In this document: piece by piece, positions 14,903 to 16,534 of the stretch | Layout: each line of letters starts with the position of its first letter | Numbering within the stretch: the stretch's first letter is position 1 | DNA from: an uncultured Acetatifactor sp. | GTDB lineage: Bacteria > Bacillota > Clostridia > Lachnospirales > Lachnospiraceae | DNA: 16,534 bases | Direction: 5' to 3' | Assembly: GCA_910585805.1 (NCBI GenBank) | Contig: CAJUFB010000082.1 | Location: 1-16,534, forward strand | Notes under the pieces: generated by a model | Seen by the model: the letters and a program-made list of their open reading frames with translations, nothing else | Databases searched by the model: none | Told to the model about the DNA's origin: nothing | Translations under genes and position numbers: made by a program

Positions 14903-14971
14903 GGAAGAAAGGCATTCCATGGAAGAAGCAAAGAGACACAGAGGCAATACTTTAGAAAGCGGGGTGGCTGC

Positions 14972-15154
14972 ATGTCTGAAAAAGAAATGCTTAAGATATC
15001 GGTGGAAGAGTTTTCGCGCTTGCAGGATTACATGGTAGATTCCGACAAAGAGTCTCCGGCGTACAAGAAGATGAAGCGCCGTTATATAGAATTGAAGGTC
15101 ATCTTGACAGCCTCAGGAATCAATCTGACTGAGCTTGACTACATCAAAGAGTAA
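14972..15154 (+). CDS. Small unknown protein, 60 residues
   Basis: It begins MSEKEMLKISVEEFSRLQDY and ends NLTELDYIKE; strongly charged, mostly helical, no cysteine and no membrane span. I do not recognise it by name. The frame is open further upstream to 14825, but the promoter at 14874-14902 lies inside that extension, so the ATG at 14972 is preferred; GGGGTGG just upstream is a weak ribosome site. It has its own promoter and a strong terminator right after, so it is a single-gene unit. An adapter or regulator role would suit its size but is not shown. Confidence 0.68.
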   Translation: MSEKEMLKISVEEFSRLQDYMVDSDKESPAYKKMKRRYIELKVILTASGINLTELDYIKE

Positions 15155-15185
15155 GTCCCGCAACTGAATAGCAGATACGAAAAAG

Positions 15186-15224
15186 GGTGCAAAGTCTTTA
15201 CCGGGTCAGGCTTTGCACCTTTTT
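15186..15224 (+). terminator. Intrinsic terminator after the 60-aa gene
   Basis: GGTGCAAAG pairs perfectly with CTTTGCACC around a 16-nt loop, flanked by AAAA upstream and TTTTT downstream. It could act in both directions. Confidence 0.9.
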
Positions 15225-15274
15225 CATTTCAGGCCCGAATCGACTCAAAAAGTCAAGTCTTTCCCCCGAATCCC

Positions 15275-15283
15275 TGCTATAAT
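15275..15283 (+). promoter_or_regulatory. Extended -10 promoter of the AraC-GGDEF gene
   Basis: TGCTATAAT gives an extended -10 element (TGN plus perfect TATAAT at 15278-15283). The -35 region is weak, as is usual with an extended -10. GACT-CAAAA-AGTC (15242-15254) just upstream is a small dyad that could be an operator. Confidence 0.6.
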
Positions 15284-15315
15284 GGAACCACGATATCGAA
15301 AGGGGCGTGATTTGG

Positions 15316-16113
15316 ATGCGTCGTGTGGAGCTGCTGCTGACAGCGCTGGAATATATTGAAGGGCATCTGCGGGATGACATCCGGACGGAGGATGTGGCGG
15401 CCGCATGCTTCTGCTCCAAATCCACCCTGGAAAAGACCTTTCGCTGTGTGAACCGGATATCCGTCCACGACTATGTCATCCGCAGGAGGATGATGCAGGC
15501 GGCGAGGCTCCTAGCGGGCAGCCCGGACAGGACCATCCTGGACATTGCCCTGGAGTACGGGTACAGCACACACGAATCCTTTGCGCGCGCGTTCAGGCAG
15601 GTATGGAACTGTAGACCATCGGAATTTCGGAAGATGAAGTATGAGCTGTATCCGAGGCTTCGGATACCGGCAGAGAATGGAGGTCAATGTATGATGAGCA
15701 ACAGGCATGTGGATATCAGTGAGCTGTATGATTTGTTTCAGGAGAGGAAGGACTGCTTTTTCATCTGCTGCGATGTGAAAGAGATGATGCGCATCAATGA
15801 GATTTCCCACAGGGCAGGAGATCTGGCCATCATTGAGGCCATGGAGCGCATGAGCGCGGCGGCGGGAGAGGGGGACCTGGTATTCCGCATCGGTGGGGAT
15901 GAATTCTGCATCCTCACGGACAGCAGAGAGGAGTCCTACGCGGAGGGAATCGCCGAGGCAATCAGGGCCAGGAATGGGGAGAGCTTTTCTGGCGAGGGCA
16001 GGGAGGTCCCGCTGTACCTGCATACCACGGCTGTCAGGCTGGAGCAGAAGCATGTACGCTATGACGAGCTGTATACGGGGCTGCATGAGGCGATCAGGGC
16101 AGGGAAGGACTGA
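15316..16113 (+). CDS. AraC-type regulator fused to a GGDEF domain
   Basis: A 265-residue protein. Residues about 5-106 form the paired AraC helix-turn-helix unit: DIRTEDVAAACFCSKSTLEK, then TILDIALEYGYSTHESFARA and FRQVWNCRPSEFRKMK. After a linker, residues about 145-262 form a GGDEF (diguanylate cyclase) domain with an intact RIGGDEF (GGDEF at 193-197), Asp153 in CCDVKEM, Asn161 in RINE and GD at 168-169. The product-inhibition motif RxxD before GGDEF is absent. Whether it makes cyclic-di-GMP or only binds GTP is open, because the domain is short. AAAGGGG at 15298-15304 precedes the chosen ATG at 15316; a GTG at 15307 is too close. No ligand domain precedes the HTH, unlike most AraC sugar regulators. 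It may control the adjacent glycan locus. Confidence 0.85.
   Translation: MRRVELLLTALEYIEGHLRDDIRTEDVAAACFCSKSTLEKTFRCVNRISVHDYVIRRRMMQAARLLAGSPDRTILDIALEYGYSTHESFARAFRQVWNCRPSEFRKMKYELYPRLRIPAENGGQCMMSNRHVDISELYDLFQERKDCFFICCDVKEMMRINEISHRAGDLAIIEAMERMSAAAGEGDLVFRIGGDEFCILTDSREESYAEGIAEAIRARNGESFSGEGREVPLYLHTTAVRLEQKHVRYDELYTGLHEAIRAGKD
15679..15693 (+). promoter_or_regulatory. Internal ribosome site and start inside the AraC-GGDEF gene
   Basis: GGAGGT at 15679-15684 is 6 nt before an in-frame ATG at 15691, exactly in the linker between HTH and GGDEF domains. Translation from here would give a free 140-residue GGDEF domain. This site is better than the one at the gene start. Confidence 0.55.
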
Positions 16114-16162
16114 CCGCAGGCGCATGACCGCGGGCGTGTGCAGAAAAAAGTCCCACCTGTGC

Positions 16163-16190
16163 GGTTGGATGCTCATTCGAGCATCCAACC
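16163..16190. repeat. Perfect 12-bp hairpin after the regulator gene
   Basis: GGTTGGATGCTC pairs exactly with GAGCATCCAACC around ATTC. On the plus strand no T-run follows; on the minus strand a T6 run comes 13 nt later, so terminator action is doubtful in both directions. Between here and 16420 no convincing gene was seen: minus-strand frames are open but lack ribosome sites. The stretch could be a dispersed intergenic repeat. Confidence 0.55.
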
Positions 16191-16421
16191 CAAGCAGACA
16201 TCCTTCTTGAAACAGTCTTTGAATCCATTTCATGGTTCTGGCGAAATGCACTCATTGGAAAATCCTGCTGGCGCATGCGGATGTATTCGCGGATAAACAG
16301 AAGCGTCAGGAACTCTACCGCACATATGGCATTTAGCGCTCGGAGAATAGCTGTGCGCTTCATCCGCTTTGCAGCATACCCTGTCCGCGACAGAAATAGG
16401 AAAAAATTATTACCAATCATC

Positions 16422-16450
16422 TTGACAATCCATATCATTTACATCAGAAT
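16422..16450 (+). promoter_or_regulatory. Possible promoter for a gene beyond the window
   Basis: A perfect TTGACA (16422-16427) is followed after 17 nt by CAGAAT (16445-16450), matching four of six -10 bases including the key A and T. A strong ribosome site follows 70 nt later. Confidence 0.5.
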
Positions 16451-16521
16451 AAAAACAGAGTCCGCTTTCCGGCAGGGCACTGTCATCATACACACAAACA
16501 TCCGACACATACCAAAAACCC

Positions 16522-16531
16522 AAAAAGGAGG
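16522..16531 (+). promoter_or_regulatory. Strong ribosome binding site at the window edge
   Basis: AAAAAGGAGG ends three bases before the window does, so a plus-strand gene almost certainly starts a few bases beyond it. Its identity is unknown. Confidence 0.65.
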
Positions 16532-16534
16532 CCT

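Noticed and set aside
14825..14971. N-terminal extension of the 60-aa gene
   Set aside because: It overlaps the previous stop and contains a consensus promoter, so it would not be in the message.
16094..16438. Minus-strand 114-codon frame
   Set aside because: It overlaps the end of the AraC-GGDEF gene and the perfect hairpin and lacks a ribosome site; only a repeat-derived or decayed frame is likely.

Overview
The window reads as part of a low-GC Gram-positive genome of the Clostridia, most likely a gut Lachnospiraceae member. This rests on the lysis cassette, the paired serine recombinases, a large lipoprotein solute-binding protein of a type common there, and strong AAGGAGG ribosome sites. 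No rRNA, tRNA or housekeeping gene is present to fix the taxon.

Three blocks are visible. (1) About 1-6800 is GC-rich and is the right part of a prophage-like element: the 3' end of a tail-associated protein (jelly-roll plus GH18-like end), a terminator, a Hol44-type holin, an amidase/glucosaminidase endolysin with SH3-like tail, another terminator, then a recombination module (zinc-finger HTH protein, small SHOCT-like protein, two large serine recombinases in tandem). (2) About 6800-11100 is sharply AT-rich and looks like cargo. It holds a co-directional five-gene cluster behind one good promoter: a small XRE regulator, a winged-helix/TIR-like protein, a 109-aa protein, a 430-aa protein of unknown function, and a MiaA-family dimethylallyltransferase. 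A 102-bp MITE-like element with an 8-bp target duplication lies directly after the miaA stop, followed by a strong terminator and about 200 bp rich in GATAGC words. (3) From about 11100 onward the sequence is GC-rich host DNA: the 3' part of an alpha-N-acetylglucosaminidase (GH89) gene cut off by the element, a lipoprotein solute-binding protein, a 60-aa protein and an AraC-GGDEF regulator.

How it fits together: the recombinases probably carried the element into the GH89 gene, so the junction near 11100 is the right attachment site and the missing GH89 half should lie at the far left end of the element, outside the window. The AT-rich cluster sits between integrase and attachment site, a usual place for phage-borne accessory or anti-phage genes. 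The TIR-like protein suggests a defence role, and its pairing with a tRNA-prenylation enzyme is the most unusual point here. No function has been shown for the cluster as a unit. The host block looks like a glycan-use locus (GH89, solute-binding lipoprotein, regulator).
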